A stretch of 64,000 bases of DNA from Gilliamella sp. wkB108. GTDB taxonomy: Bacteria > Pseudomonadota > Gammaproteobacteria > Enterobacterales > Orbaceae. Numbering within the stretch: position 1 is the stretch's first letter; each line of letters starts with the position of its first letter. The translations under genes and the position numbers were made by a program. Under the pieces are notes generated by a model that had not been told where the DNA came from, did not search any database, and saw nothing but the letters and a program-made list of their open reading frames with translations. Below are positions 51,207 through 61,061 of this stretch, in pieces. The stretch covers positions 1 through 64,000 of the forward strand of contig NZ_LZGM01000015.1 in NCBI RefSeq assembly GCF_001690195.1. Reading direction: 5' to 3'.

Positions 51207-51782
51207 TTAAGCCATCTGTTTTTCAATTAATAAAATTAAGATATGGATCACTTTGATGTGAATTTCTTGTACACGATCGGCATACCCAAAATGTGGTACA
51301 CGAATATCGACATCAGCAAGTCCATTCATCTTCCCACCATCTTTACCAGTAAGTGTGATGATTTTCATACCTTTTTGTTTAGCAACTTCGATAGCGTTAA
51401 GAACATTAGTCGAATTACCTGAAGTTGAAATACCTAAAAGTACATCACCTTTCTGACCAACGCCTTCCACATAACGAGAAAAAATGGAATCAAAACCATA
51501 ATCATTACCAACGCAGGAAATATGACTTACATCTGATATTGCGATTGCCGGATAAGCTGGACGATTATCGCGATAACGACCGGTTAACTCTTCGGCAAAA
51601 TGCATCGCATCACAATGGGAACCACCATTACCACAGGATAAAACTTTGCCACCTTGTTTAAATGAGTCAGCGATTAATAGTGCTGCTTGTTGAATATGTT
51701 TTAGATTTTTATCATCAGCAATAAAATTAGTTAACACTTCTTTTGCTTGATTTAACTCATTTCGAATATCATCGATGTACAT
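51207..51782 (-). CDS. gmhA: Sedoheptulose-7-phosphate isomerase GmhA
   Basis: A 191-residue SIS-domain enzyme for the first step of ADP-heptose synthesis for the LPS core. The block [28 protein letters not shown] and the active-site [10 protein letters not shown] are intact. GAGGT lies 7 nt before the ATG at 51782; a longer frame from 51818 is not needed. A copy of the dispersed 34-nt motif is 85 nt upstream. hldE, which acts later in the pathway, is at 59.1 kb. Confidence 0.95.
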   Translation of the reverse strand: MYIDDIRNELNQAKEVLTNFIADDKNLKHIQQAALLIADSFKQGGKVLSCGNGGSHCDAMHFAEELTGRYRDNRPAYPAIAISDVSHISCVGNDYGFDSIFSRYVEGVGQKGDVLLGISTSGNSTNVLNAIEVAKQKGMKIITLTGKDGGKMNGLADVDIRVPHFGYADRVQEIHIKVIHILILLIEKQMA

Positions 51783-52155
51783 TGATATTACCTCATCAAT
51801 AAAAAAAACCTCTACCATTGTAGTTCCTTCAAAATAGCTTGCAAGCGTTAAAACGATTTATTTTGTTAAGAAGTTTCAGGTTAGCTATACGTTTTAGTAT
51901 AATTTATCTCTGGAATAACAAATTTGTAATCGCGTTGAAGGTTTTTTAATTCAATAGTTATTTTGTTGTTACTCATTAGCATATTTCGAATTGATTCAAT
52001 CTTTATATCTTATTTGAGCATAATACAGGTAGATCGTGGTGTTAGCGCTATTTGCTAATAGGATAAGCAGGTAATTTATGATACAATTAACAAAATCTTT
52101 TTTCACCAATATTGATAGACAAACAGCATTTAAAATCAATCAATAAGGAATTAAT
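51783..52155. other. Divergent gmhA-ribH intergenic region
   Basis: It holds the copy c motif (51868-51901) and a small TTAGC/GCTAA dyad (52042-52058). I looked for an FMN riboswitch upstream of ribH and saw none of its conserved blocks. No small gene is evident. Confidence 0.4.
51868..51901 (-). repeat. Dispersed 34-nt motif, copy c (upstream of gmhA)
   Basis: On the minus strand it reads TATACTAAAACGTATA, then GCTAACCTGAAACTTCTT. It lies 85 nt upstream of the gmhA ATG. It is the copy most similar to variant d at the end of the tandem array. Confidence 0.75.
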
Positions 52156-52626
52156 ATGCAAACAATTGAAGGTAAAGTTGCCGCGCCGAAAGCAAAAGTG
52201 GCAATAGTCGTTGCTCGTTTCAATCATTTTATTAATGATAGTTTGGTAAATGGAGCTATTGACGCATTAACTCGCATAGGTCAAGTAGATAACAAGAATA
52301 TTTCGGTTATTTGGGTACCCGGAGCATATGAAATTCCGCTGGCAACAAAAGTTGCGGCGCAATCAAAAAAATATGATGCAATTGTTGCATTAGGTACCGT
52401 TATTCGTGGTAGTACAGCCCATTTTGATTTTGTTGCTGGTGAATCAAGTTCTGGATTATTAAATGCAAGTTTAGAATTTTCCATTCCAGTAGGATTCGGA
52501 ATTTTGACTACAGAAAGTATTGAACAAGCTATTGAACGTGCAGGTACCAAAGCAGGTAATAAAGGTGCTGAAGCGGCATTAACTGCACTTGAAATGTTAA
52601 ATGTTATAAAAGCAATTAAGGAGTAA
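52156..52626 (+). CDS. ribH: 6,7-dimethyl-8-ribityllumazine synthase
   Basis: A 156-residue lumazine synthase, the penultimate step of riboflavin synthesis. Signatures are [29 protein letters not shown] and [18 protein letters not shown] (catalytic His). nusB starts 4 bp later, the conserved ribH-nusB pairing. Confidence 0.96.
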   Translation: MQTIEGKVAAPKAKVAIVVARFNHFINDSLVNGAIDALTRIGQVDNKNISVIWVPGAYEIPLATKVAAQSKKYDAIVALGTVIRGSTAHFDFVAGESSSGLLNASLEFSIPVGFGILTTESIEQAIERAGTKAGNKGAEAALTALEMLNVIKAIKE

Positions 52627-52630
52627 ATTA

Positions 52631-53050
52631 GTGGCATTAGTCAATCCTCGTCGTCGAGCAAGAGAGTGTGCCGTACAAGCCATCTACTCTTGGCAGGTTT
52701 CCAAAAATGATCTTGTAGATGTTGAGACAAGTTTTATTGCGGAACAAGATATGAAAGGCGTCGATGCTAAGTATTTTCGTGAGTTATTAAATGGTGTTGC
52801 AAAAAATACAGCTGAGCTAGACGAAAAAATGGCACCATATCTTACTGATCGCATGGTTGAGGAATTGGGACAAATTGAGTTAGCGGTATTAAGAATTGCG
52901 CTTTACGAATTGATGAAACGTCATGATGTGCCTTATAAAGTAGTGATTAATGAGGCGATTGATCTGACTAAAACGTTTGGCGCAGCTGATAGCCATAAAT
53001 TTGTTAATGGTGTATTAGATAAAATCGCACCAACTATTCGTACCCGATAA
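52631..53050 (+). CDS. nusB: Transcription antitermination factor NusB
   Basis: A 139-residue all-helical NusB with [16 protein letters not shown] at the N-terminus and [30 protein letters not shown] at the C-terminus. It binds boxA RNA with NusE (S10) in rRNA antitermination. The start codon is GTG, 4 bp after ribH. Confidence 0.95.
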   Translation: MALVNPRRRARECAVQAIYSWQVSKNDLVDVETSFIAEQDMKGVDAKYFRELLNGVAKNTAELDEKMAPYLTDRMVEELGQIELAVLRIALYELMKRHDVPYKVVINEAIDLTKTFGAADSHKFVNGVLDKIAPTIRTR

Positions 53051-53071
53051 CCGTTTAATAGTGAGAGTTCT

Positions 53072-54121
53072 ATGAGCGACAATCCCCAAAAAAGTAGCCC
53101 AACTATTTTTTATGCAAAAAACAGTCAGTCGGATAAATCCTCTCGTTCCCCAAACAGTAATAAAGTAAAAGGGAAGGGAAGGCGTACTGAACAAACTTTT
53201 CAATCAAAATCCAAAAATAAAAAAGATTCTGATCGTATTGAAACGTTTAAACCAAAAGTAAACAAGACTAATTTTGCTAAAAAGGTTGATCACGTTGATC
53301 CATTTTCATCAGAAGAAAATGACTCTCCATGGCAAAGAAAAGTTCGCGATAATGAACAAATGCCGACATTTGGGTATGATGAACACCGTCAACGTAAAGA
53401 AGAATCGCTAGTCTACAGTGAAAATAGTTGTAAATCTGTTTTTAAACATCGACGCTATGCGATTGTTAAAATGTTTGTCACGCAAGAAATGACTTATCAG
53501 TTTAAAGATTTGATTGAGTGGTTAGTTAAACAACGATTAGGTTATGATGTTGTTTCTAATGAACAAATTACTAAATTAACGCAAACCCCTCATCATGGCG
53601 GTATCTGTTTAATTATCAAAAAGCGTACGCCTTTAATGTTGCTTGATTATATTGAGAAAAATAGTCACAAAATGAATGACTATGTTTTAGCAATTGATGA
53701 TGTAAACAATCCACATAACTTAGGCGGTTTAATCCGTAGTGCTGCTTTTTATGCTGTCAATGGTGTCATGTTACGCCAAACGAATCTGCTTGATAGCGGA
53801 GCTGCAATGCGGGTTGCTGAAGGCGGTGTTGAAGCTGTAGAATCAATTAAAAGTGATGACTTTGTGGCATCACTTGATCTTTTTAAACAACATGGCTATC
53901 AAGTTGTTGCTTTATTACCTTGTCAGGCAAAGTCAATTAAATCTAGTGAATTACATCGAATTCAATTTCAGAAAAAAGTCGTTGTTGTTATTTTTCAACA
54001 AATTAATATGAAACTGATTAATTGTGCAGATGTTGTTGTTTATCTAAAAGGTAATGATAATATGCCGGCACTTAATATCTCGGTGGCCACAGGCATTTTG
54101 TTATCAAATCTACAAAAATAA
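53072..54121 (+). CDS. yfiF: TrmH/SpoU-family RNA methyltransferase homologue (YfiF-like)
   Basis: A 349-residue protein: a basic disordered N-terminus (about 1-115), a substrate-binding domain (about 120-190), and a SPOUT domain. Motif 1 (DDVNNPHNLGGLIRSAAFY, with the catalytic Arg) and motif 3 (LNISVATGILL) are present. Motif 2, normally a Gly-x-Glu loop, is degenerate here (VIFQQINMKL), so SAM binding or catalysis may be weakened. The target RNA of YfiF is not established. It follows nusB by 21 bp and has its own terminator. Confidence 0.8.
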   Translation: MSDNPQKSSPTIFYAKNSQSDKSSRSPNSNKVKGKGRRTEQTFQSKSKNKKDSDRIETFKPKVNKTNFAKKVDHVDPFSSEENDSPWQRKVRDNEQMPTFGYDEHRQRKEESLVYSENSCKSVFKHRRYAIVKMFVTQEMTYQFKDLIEWLVKQRLGYDVVSNEQITKLTQTPHHGGICLIIKKRTPLMLLDYIEKNSHKMNDYVLAIDDVNNPHNLGGLIRSAAFYAVNGVMLRQTNLLDSGAAMRVAEGGVEAVESIKSDDFVASLDLFKQHGYQVVALLPCQAKSIKSSELHRIQFQKKVVVVIFQQINMKLINCADVVVYLKGNDNMPALNISVATGILLSNLQK

Positions 54122-54136
54122 AAAATATGCTTTATG

Positions 54137-54168
54137 CTTATACCACCGACGTTTAGCGGTGGTATAAG
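54137..54168 (+). terminator. Terminator of the yfiF-like gene
   Basis: CTTATACCACCG (54137-54148) pairs perfectly with 54157-54168 around an 8-nt loop, followed by a short T-containing tail. It sits 15 bp past the stop. Confidence 0.7.
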
Positions 54169-54272
54169 TTAGTTTTAGATAAGTCAAATAGGCAAAATAG
54201 CATCATTTGATTAGAAAATACCAATTTTTTCTGTACATTGTTACCAAATTTCTAGGAGTCTTGGTAAAAATT

Positions 54273-55208
54273 ATGGTATCCAAACATCGAGTCGGTTTAA
54301 TTTTCGGTAAATTTTACCCTTTACACTGTGGTCATATCTATTTAATTGAAAAAGCGATAAGCCAAGTTGATGAATTACATATTCTTCTTGGCTGTGAAGC
54401 AATTCGAGATAAACAACTTTTTGATAAAAGTCGCTTACCAAAACAGCCTCAAGTTAGTGACCGTTTTGCGTGGTTAAAAGAAACATTTAAAGATCGTCAT
54501 AACATTCATATTCATATTTTGGATGAGACAGGTATTGAATATTATCCCAACGGTTGGCAAGACTGGAGTGATCGTGTTAAAAAAATTCTATCAGAACATA
54601 AAATTACTCCGACGGTTGTTTTCACCAGTGAAACACAAGATGTAAAAAATCATCAGTTATATTTTGGTTGTCCGGTAGTGACGGTGGATGCTGATCGTGA
54701 ATTTATGCATATTAGTGCTACTGAAATTCGACAAAACCCTTATAAGAATTGGCCTTTTATTGCTCAAGTTGCTAAACCTTTTTTTGTTAAAAAAGTCGCA
54801 ATTATTAGTCATCAAAAGTTGAATGATTTACCTGTTCAATTTGCTAATATTTACAATACTGAATATGTAGCTAATGGTTATATTAATTATATTCAGCGAG
54901 AAGTATCAACATGTCATAACCAGCGCTATTTAAGTGAATCAGATTATATTAAAATTGCTATGTTACAGGTTGAACGTATATCGACTGCTGAAAGAGTTGC
55001 AAATAAATTGCTGTTTACTTCAATTGATTTTGCTACTCTCGCTCAATATTATCATCAAATCTTTCATAAAGAACATGAAGTTCTAAAAGCATTAACAGAG
55101 AGTTATCATTTTGATTTAGTTATCAATGAAAAGGATTTAAATCCAACGCATTCATCATTAGAGCATTTTGAAACGGTTGCAAAGATGGTTGATGCATTAT
55201 TGATTTAG
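54273..55208 (+). CDS. NadR-like nicotinamide-nucleotide adenylyltransferase with a degenerate kinase domain
   Basis: A 311-residue NadR relative lacking the N-terminal repressor helix-turn-helix. The NMN adenylyltransferase domain (about 1-170) keeps GKFYPLHCGHIYLI and ISATEIR. The second half aligns with the ribosylnicotinamide kinase domain but has lost the P-loop (VAIISHQKLND where GGESSGKS is expected) and the DTD motif (SID here). It may therefore do only the NMN to NAD step. The start is uncertain: the ATG at 54273 has AGGAG 14 nt upstream. ubiE follows 63 bp later. Confidence 0.78.
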   Translation: MVSKHRVGLIFGKFYPLHCGHIYLIEKAISQVDELHILLGCEAIRDKQLFDKSRLPKQPQVSDRFAWLKETFKDRHNIHIHILDETGIEYYPNGWQDWSDRVKKILSEHKITPTVVFTSETQDVKNHQLYFGCPVVTVDADREFMHISATEIRQNPYKNWPFIAQVAKPFFVKKVAIISHQKLNDLPVQFANIYNTEYVANGYINYIQREVSTCHNQRYLSESDYIKIAMLQVERISTAERVANKLLFTSIDFATLAQYYHQIFHKEHEVLKALTESYHFDLVINEKDLNPTHSSLEHFETVAKMVDALLI

Positions 55209-55271
55209 TCCATCGCATTTATCATTGCTTGTGCTAGAATAGGCCTAATCTTTGTGATAGGTAACTTTTTT

Positions 55272-56048
55272 ATGTCTCAATCTTCCGATAAACAAGATAA
55301 TTCTAGCCAAGAAAAAATTGATTTTGGTTTTACGCAAGTTCCAAAACAAGAAAAAGTAAAACGAGTTGCTGATGTCTTTCATTCTGTTGCAGATAAATAT
55401 GATGTGATGAATGATTTAATGTCATTTGGCATTCATCGGTTTTGGAAAAAAATCACCATAGAATATAGCAGTGTTCGAAAAGGGCAAAAAGTTTTAGATT
55501 TAGCCGGAGGTACAGGTGATTTAACCGCTAAATTTTCAAAATTGGTAGGTGATGAAGGATTAGTGGTACTTGCTGATATTAATGAATCAATGTTGAAAGT
55601 TGGTCGAGATAAACTTCGTGATAAAGGCTTGTTTAAAAATATTGAATATGTACAAGCTAATGCTGAAGAGTTACCTTTTACTGACAACTATTTTGACTGT
55701 ATCACTATCTCCTTTGGCTTACGCAATGTCACTGATAAAGAAAAAGCGCTAAGGTCGATGTGGCGCGTATTAAAACCTGGTGGGCGTTTGTTAATTTTAG
55801 AGTTTTCAAAACCGCAATATCAAATCTTAAATAAAGCTTACGATCTCTACTCATTTTCCGTCTTACCTTTAATGGGTAAAATCGTTGCAAATGATGCTAA
55901 CAGCTATCGTTATTTAGCCGAATCAATTCGTATGCATCCGGATCAAAAAACCTTGAAAAAAATGATGGAAGATGCGGGATTTGTTGATGTCAAATATCAC
56001 AATATGACCGGTGGTATAGTGGCTTTACACACGGGTTTTAAATTTTAA
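55272..56048 (+). CDS. ubiE: Ubiquinone/menaquinone C-methyltransferase UbiE
   Basis: A 258-residue SAM-dependent methyltransferase. Motif I ([20 protein letters not shown]), [24 protein letters not shown] and [15 protein letters not shown] are all typical. It methylates the quinone ring in ubiquinone and menaquinone synthesis. ubiB follows at once; the ubiJ gene that lies between them in E. coli is missing here. Confidence 0.95.
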   Translation: MSQSSDKQDNSSQEKIDFGFTQVPKQEKVKRVADVFHSVADKYDVMNDLMSFGIHRFWKKITIEYSSVRKGQKVLDLAGGTGDLTAKFSKLVGDEGLVVLADINESMLKVGRDKLRDKGLFKNIEYVQANAEELPFTDNYFDCITISFGLRNVTDKEKALRSMWRVLKPGGRLLILEFSKPQYQILNKAYDLYSFSVLPLMGKIVANDANSYRYLAESIRMHPDQKTLKKMMEDAGFVDVKYHNMTGGIVALHTGFKF

Positions 56049-56062
56049 TGCGATGATACACA

Positions 56063-57604
56063 ATGACATTTTTTAGACTTTATAAAATATTAACCGTATT
56101 TTGCGCATACCAATTAAAAGAACTATTACCAGTCCATCGTTCTTCAAAATGGCTACGTTTTCTATTGATGTGTTTGTTTTGGGTCAGACCGAAAGCTAAA
56201 CAGTTAGAGATAGGTGAAAGATTACGGCTAGCCTTACAAGATCTAGGACCGGTATGGATCAAATTTGGTCAAATGATATCAACCAGACGCGATGTATTAC
56301 CACAACATATTGCCAATGCTTTGGCTAAGTTACAAGATCAAGTCGATCCATTTTCTGGCCAACTAGCCAAACAGATCATTGAATCAGCATTAGGTCAACC
56401 GATTGATTATTACTTTTCTGATTTTGATGAAAAACCGTTAGCTTCAGCGTCAATCGCTCAGGTACACACCGCTATATTAAAACGCAGTCAAGCCGAAATT
56501 GTCATCAAAGTCTTACGTCCAAATATTTTACCGGTTATTCAGGCGGATATCGCCTTAATGTATTGGGTGGCGAAACAGTTAACTAAGCGTATCAAGTCTG
56601 GTGAAAAATTGCGGGCAGTTGAAATTGTTCACGATTATGAACAAACGCTGTTAAAAGAGTTAGATTTACAACAAGAAGCATATAATACCGCGAAACTACG
56701 CACTAATTTTATTAATAGTGATATTTTATATATCCCTTTTGTTTATCAAGCGTTATGCCGAAAAAATGTATTAGTGGAAGAACGCATTAAAGGCGTGCCA
56801 ATTGCTGATATAGGACAACTTAAACAAAATAATGTCAATATGAAACTGCTGGCAGAAAGAGGAGTGCAAGCCTTTTTTACGCAGGTTTTTCGCGATAATT
56901 TTTTCCATGCAGATATGCATCCAGGTAATATTTTTGTTGATATTTCTGATCCACAAAGTCCACGTTATATCGGTATTGATTGTGCCATAGTTGGGGTTTT
57001 AAGTGATGAAGATCAACGTTATCTTGCTGAGAATTTTTTAGCCTTTTTCAATCGGGATTATCGGAAAATTGCTGAGACTTATATTTTATCAGGTTGGGTA
57101 CCTGAATCGACCGACGTAACCGCCTTAGAGATGGCGATGCGAAATGTATGTGAACCAGCTTTTGCCAAACCACTGGTTGAAATATCATTTTCTCAGATTT
57201 TATTTGAACTATTTCAAGTTGCTCGCCAATTTGATATGGACATTCAACCGCAATTAACTTTGCTTGAAAAAACGCTATTTTATATTGAAGGAATAGGTCG
57301 TCAACTTTATCCCGAACTTGATTTATGGCAAACGGCTAAACCATTTTTAGAAAAATGGTATGAAGATAAATATAGTGCCAAAAAATTATTGCAACAAATC
57401 TGGTCATCATTACCGCAGTGGCGAACTCTTCTGCCGGAATTGCCTGCAAAATTAGCGGATAGTGAACGAATAAATAAACGGATGACGAATCAATTAAAAC
57501 AACTTAATAAAGAGCTGCAAGAAAGTAAGCAACGCCAGCATTATTTGTTAGTTATGATTGGTTTAGTTAGCGCCTTATGTATGATTACCTTAATTATTCA
57601 TTAG
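56063..57604 (+). CDS. ubiB: Ubiquinone biosynthesis protein UbiB (atypical kinase/ATPase)
   Basis: A 513-residue ABC1/ADCK protein with the KxGQ motif WIKFGQMISTRRD, the alanine-rich loop PLASASIAQVHTA and the DMHPGNIFV catalytic loop. UbiB supports coenzyme Q synthesis, probably as an ATPase. The E. coli protein (546 residues) ends with two membrane helices; this one ends after a single hydrophobic helix (about 493-512). It starts 14 bp after ubiE. Confidence 0.93.
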   Translation: MTFFRLYKILTVFCAYQLKELLPVHRSSKWLRFLLMCLFWVRPKAKQLEIGERLRLALQDLGPVWIKFGQMISTRRDVLPQHIANALAKLQDQVDPFSGQLAKQIIESALGQPIDYYFSDFDEKPLASASIAQVHTAILKRSQAEIVIKVLRPNILPVIQADIALMYWVAKQLTKRIKSGEKLRAVEIVHDYEQTLLKELDLQQEAYNTAKLRTNFINSDILYIPFVYQALCRKNVLVEERIKGVPIADIGQLKQNNVNMKLLAERGVQAFFTQVFRDNFFHADMHPGNIFVDISDPQSPRYIGIDCAIVGVLSDEDQRYLAENFLAFFNRDYRKIAETYILSGWVPESTDVTALEMAMRNVCEPAFAKPLVEISFSQILFELFQVARQFDMDIQPQLTLLEKTLFYIEGIGRQLYPELDLWQTAKPFLEKWYEDKYSAKKLLQQIWSSLPQWRTLLPELPAKLADSERINKRMTNQLKQLNKELQESKQRQHYLLVMIGLVSALCMITLIIH

Positions 57605-57614
57605 CCGTGCTATT

Positions 57615-57642
57615 TTGGGATCTTATAAATTAAGTGTATAAT
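57615..57642 (+). promoter_or_regulatory. Possible tatABC promoter
   Basis: TTGGGA (57615-57620) and a perfect TATAAT (57637-57642) are 16 nt apart, in the ubiB-tatA gap and 33 nt before the tatA ATG. The -35 is weak. Confidence 0.4.
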
Positions 57643-57674
57643 TTGTTTTACTAACTTTATCGGAGATCTTTATC

Positions 57675-57893
57675 ATGATGCCAAGTTTGCCTCAACTTCT
57701 AATATTAATTGCGGTTATTGTGTTGCTATTTGGAACTAAAAAACTACGTTCATTAGGCTCTGATCTTGGTGCATCGATCAAAGGCTTTAAAAAAGCAATG
57801 AGTGACGATGATGATAAAAAAGAGCATGATGATTCCTACAAAGTTGAAAAGCGTGATGCATCAAACGATGCTAACGATAGTAAAAAAGAGTAG
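57675..57893 (+). CDS. tatA: Sec-independent translocase subunit TatA
   Basis: A 72-residue protein: one N-terminal membrane helix, the hinge [24 protein letters not shown] amphipathic helix, and an acidic/lysine-rich tail. It oligomerises to form the pore or membrane-weakening patch of the twin-arginine translocase. It is first in tatABC, after ubiB, as in enterobacteria. The tail is slightly shorter than in E. coli TatA. Confidence 0.95.
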   Translation: MMPSLPQLLILIAVIVLLFGTKKLRSLGSDLGASIKGFKKAMSDDDDKKEHDDSYKVEKRDASNDANDSKKE

Positions 57894-57896
57894 CTT

Positions 57897-58238
57897 GTGT
57901 TCGACATCAGCTTTGGTCAATTACTCTTAGTATTAGTTATCGGGCTTGTGGTATTAGGTCCGGAGCGATTACCTGTTGCCATTAAAACCGTAGCAGGTTG
58001 GATAAAAGTGCTTCGTCGAATGTCTGCAACCGTTCAATTAGAATTGAATAAAGAACTTAAGTTGCAAGAGTTACAAGATAGTCTAAAAAAGGCTGAGCAA
58101 AGTGGTTTAAACATATTAACGCCTGAAATTCAAGAATCTATTGATGATTTAAAACGTGTAACAGAATCCTTGCAAAAAGAGATTGATTCTGCAACGCAAG
58201 TCGATAAAGATATTCATTCAAATAAAGATAAATCATGA
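57897..58238 (+). CDS. tatB: Twin-arginine translocase subunit TatB
   Basis: A 113-residue protein starting [20 protein letters not shown] with the conserved Glu and Pro of TatB ([11 protein letters not shown]), followed by a long charged helix. With TatC it forms the twin-arginine signal receptor. The start is GTG at 57897, 3 bp after tatA; its stop overlaps the tatC start by 4 nt. Confidence 0.94.
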   Translation: MFDISFGQLLLVLVIGLVVLGPERLPVAIKTVAGWIKVLRRMSATVQLELNKELKLQELQDSLKKAEQSGLNILTPEIQESIDDLKRVTESLQKEIDSATQVDKDIHSNKDKS

Positions 58239-59005
58239 CACAAGACGCTACTCAACCTTTAGTTGGACATCTCGTTGAACTCAGGACTCGACTTTTACGT
58301 TGTATTATCTGTATTTTATTGGTATTAGTTTGCCTGCTCTATTTTTCTAATGATATTTATCATATTATAGCAAATCCACTTATCCGCCAGCTTCCTAAAG
58401 GCAGTAGTATGATTGCAACGGATATTGCAGCTCCTTTTTTCACGCCGATTAAGCTTACCGCTGTAGTGGCAATTTTTGTCTCGATTCCTTATATACTGTA
58501 TCAAATTTGGGGATTTATTGCGCCGGCACTTTACCAACATGAAAAACGATTAGTTATGCCACTGATTATTTCAAGTACTATTCTTTTCTATGTTGGCATC
58601 GCTTTTGCTTATTTCGTTGTGTTTCCTCTCGCTTTTTACTTTTTTATTCATACTGCACCCGTTGATGTTGCTATCAATACCGATATCAGTAAATATCTTG
58701 ATTTTGTCATGACACTTTTTGTGGTATTCGGATTCGCATTTGAAGTTCCGATTGCAATTATATTGCTTTGTTGGTCAGGCATCACAACACCAAAAAGTCT
58801 ACGAAAAAAACGACCTTATATTATTGTTGGAGTATTCGCCATTGCCATGTTTGTTACTCCACCGGATGTATTTTCCCAAATATTATTAGCGATACCTATC
58901 TGTTTATTGTTCGAAATTGGCACTTTTTTTGCGCGTTTTTATCATCCGCGAAACCGAAAAGAAGAGATGGATGATAGCGATCAACAGTCAGATGAATCGT
59001 CATAA
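58235..59005 (+). CDS. tatC: Twin-arginine translocase subunit TatC
   Basis: A 256-residue, six-helix membrane protein. The N-terminal [14 protein letters not shown] motif, the [11 protein letters not shown] segment and the [11 protein letters not shown] region are typical. TatC recognises folded cargo with RR signals. A polar acidic tail ends the protein. It overlaps tatB by 4 nt. Confidence 0.96.
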   Translation: MTQDATQPLVGHLVELRTRLLRCIICILLVLVCLLYFSNDIYHIIANPLIRQLPKGSSMIATDIAAPFFTPIKLTAVVAIFVSIPYILYQIWGFIAPALYQHEKRLVMPLIISSTILFYVGIAFAYFVVFPLAFYFFIHTAPVDVAINTDISKYLDFVMTLFVVFGFAFEVPIAIILLCWSGITTPKSLRKKRPYIIVGVFAIAMFVTPPDVFSQILLAIPICLLFEIGTFFARFYHPRNRKEEMDDSDQQSDESS

Positions 59006-59052
59006 ATGTAAAAGTAATGAATCTTGTTAAGCAGTAAGGATAATAAATAACC

Positions 59053-60477
59053 ATGAAAACAGCATTACCTGATTTTAATCATGCCAATATTTTGGTTGTC
59101 GGCGATATTATGCTAGATCGCTATTGGTATGGAGGTACTAATCGTATTTCACCAGAGGCCCCAGTACCCGTTGTTAAGATTGATGCGTTAGAAGAGCGTC
59201 CAGGCGGAGCTGCTAATGTGGCCATGAATATTACTTCACTAGGTGGTAATGCGAGGTTGATTGGTTTAACCGGAATTGATGAACCAGCAAAAATTCTTAA
59301 TGAAAAATTGAATGAACGTCATGTCCAATGTGATTTTGTATCAGTTCCGACACATCCAACAATTACTAAATTACGGGTATTATCACGTAATCAACAACTA
59401 ATTCGTATCGATTTTGAGGAAGGATTTGGCAACATTGACCTTGCACCTATGCTTGAACGTATTCAAATAGCATTAAATAGTCACAAAGTTATGATATTGT
59501 CTGATTATGCCAAAGGAGCTTTAAGTGCGGTTCAATCGATAATTGAGTTAGCTAATCAAGCCAATGTAGCAATATTAGTCGATCCTAAAGGAACCGATTT
59601 TGAACGTTATCGAGGTGCAACACTATTAACTCCTAATATGTCAGAGTTCGAAGCTGTTGTTGGCCATTGTGACAGTGAAGAAGCGATTATAGAAAAAGGT
59701 CATCAATTAATTAAACAATATGATCTTAAAGCGTTACTTGTTACCCGTAGTGAAAAAGGGATGACATTATTACAATTAGATAAACCAACTTATCATTTAC
59801 CAACCCAAGCAAAAGAAGTTTTTGATGTTACTGGTGCTGGTGATACGGTTATTGCAACCTTAGCAACGGCATTAGCATCGGGGCAGTCTTTAGAAGATAG
59901 CTGTTTTTTAGCCAATGCTGCTGCGGGTGTTGTTGTTGGTAAATTAGGTACGTCAACGGTTTCTCAAGTCGAACTCGGCAATGCCATTCGAGCGCGAACA
60001 GATGATGGCTTCGGTGTAATGACTGAATCGGAGTTAAAAGAAGAGGTGCGTAAGGCTCGGATCCGTGGTGAAAAAATTGTTATGACCAATGGTTGTTTTG
60101 ATATTTTACATGCAGGGCATGTCTCTTATCTAGCTAATGCCAGAAAATTAGGTGATCGTTTAATTGTAGCGGTTAATAGTGATGAGTCAGTAAAACAATT
60201 AAAAGGTGAATCCAGACCTATTAATCCATTAATGCAACGCATGATTGTATTAGGTGCATTAAACTCTGTTGATTGGGTAGTGCCATTTACAGAAGAGACA
60301 CCACAACGATTAATCGCGAGTATCTTGCCAGATATATTAGTAAAAGGTGGTGATTATAAACCTGAAGAAATCGCCGGAGGTAAAGAAGTTATCGCTGCGG
60401 GCGGTAGTGTTAAAGTGCTTAATTTTGAAGACGGATGTTCAACAACTAATATTATTAACGCCATTAAAAATCGATAA
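59053..60477 (+). CDS. hldE: Bifunctional heptose-7-phosphate kinase/heptose-1-phosphate adenylyltransferase HldE
   Basis: A 474-residue fusion. The N-terminal ribokinase-type kinase (about 1-318) has [22 protein letters not shown] and the anion hole DVTGAGDTV. The C-terminal nucleotidyltransferase (about 340-474) starts [17 protein letters not shown]. It makes ADP-heptose precursors for the LPS core, downstream of GmhA. It is 47 bp after tatC and has its own terminator. Confidence 0.97.
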   Translation: MKTALPDFNHANILVVGDIMLDRYWYGGTNRISPEAPVPVVKIDALEERPGGAANVAMNITSLGGNARLIGLTGIDEPAKILNEKLNERHVQCDFVSVPTHPTITKLRVLSRNQQLIRIDFEEGFGNIDLAPMLERIQIALNSHKVMILSDYAKGALSAVQSIIELANQANVAILVDPKGTDFERYRGATLLTPNMSEFEAVVGHCDSEEAIIEKGHQLIKQYDLKALLVTRSEKGMTLLQLDKPTYHLPTQAKEVFDVTGAGDTVIATLATALASGQSLEDSCFLANAAAGVVVGKLGTSTVSQVELGNAIRARTDDGFGVMTESELKEEVRKARIRGEKIVMTNGCFDILHAGHVSYLANARKLGDRLIVAVNSDESVKQLKGESRPINPLMQRMIVLGALNSVDWVVPFTEETPQRLIASILPDILVKGGDYKPEEIAGGKEVIAAGGSVKVLNFEDGCSTTNIINAIKNR

Positions 60478-60496
60478 AATCTCTCTAACTCAGCTA

Positions 60497-60530
60497 GGCT
60501 ACTTAAATAAGTAATAAGTAATAAGTAGCC
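60497..60530 (+). terminator. Terminator of hldE
   Basis: GGCTACTTA (60497-60505) pairs with TAAGTAGCC (60522-60530), with additional AT pairing within the loop, followed by ATTTT. It begins 19 bp after the hldE stop. Confidence 0.6.
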
Positions 60531-61061
60531 ATTTTCACTTCAAGAAAAATCAATTTTCATTATGTCATCTGTCACCGTGTTAATTTAACATGAATAGGTT
60601 TCTTATTTGGCTTTGAATAAGCTAATTATTGTTTTAATAAACTCTATTTGTGATTAGGCTTTAGTAACTGCATTGGTTATTTACGTTTTTTATTCAAAAA
60701 ATTGTCAATTGAGATCAAAATGATTTTTGGTGATGTTATATATCAAACCTGTATATCGTTATCAAAATAGAGTTAATGAGTTCATGTTCACAGGTTACAT
60801 ACTGTAAAAACAAAATAAATTAAATAGGATATTTTTTCATTTAGATATTTGCAGATTCAAAAACAGTGATCGGATACTCTATTTAGTGAATATGTATAAA
60901 TGATTTTATGATAATCAACATTATTTTATTGTTCTGGCAAATAAAATCATAAAGTAAACAGTAGGTTGATAATGCTTTTAATATCGAACTTTACTAATAG
61001 AATGATAAGAACTAATATTAAAAGCAATTCAATAATATTTAAAGGAATAAAGGTGAAAATA
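60531..61061. other. 531-bp gap upstream of the orphan lipoprotein gene
   Basis: A very AT-rich region with no recognisable gene. A weak AACCTGT / ACAGGTT dyad (60747-60753 and 60790-60796) could be chance. In-frame codons upstream of 61062 exist but lack a ribosome-binding site, so they are not taken as coding. Confidence 0.35.

Noticed and set aside
51905-52155. FMN riboswitch upstream of ribH
   Set aside because: None of the conserved RFN blocks could be found.
52281-52637. 118-codon minus-strand frame across ribH
   Set aside because: Antisense to ribH, which is conserved and complete.
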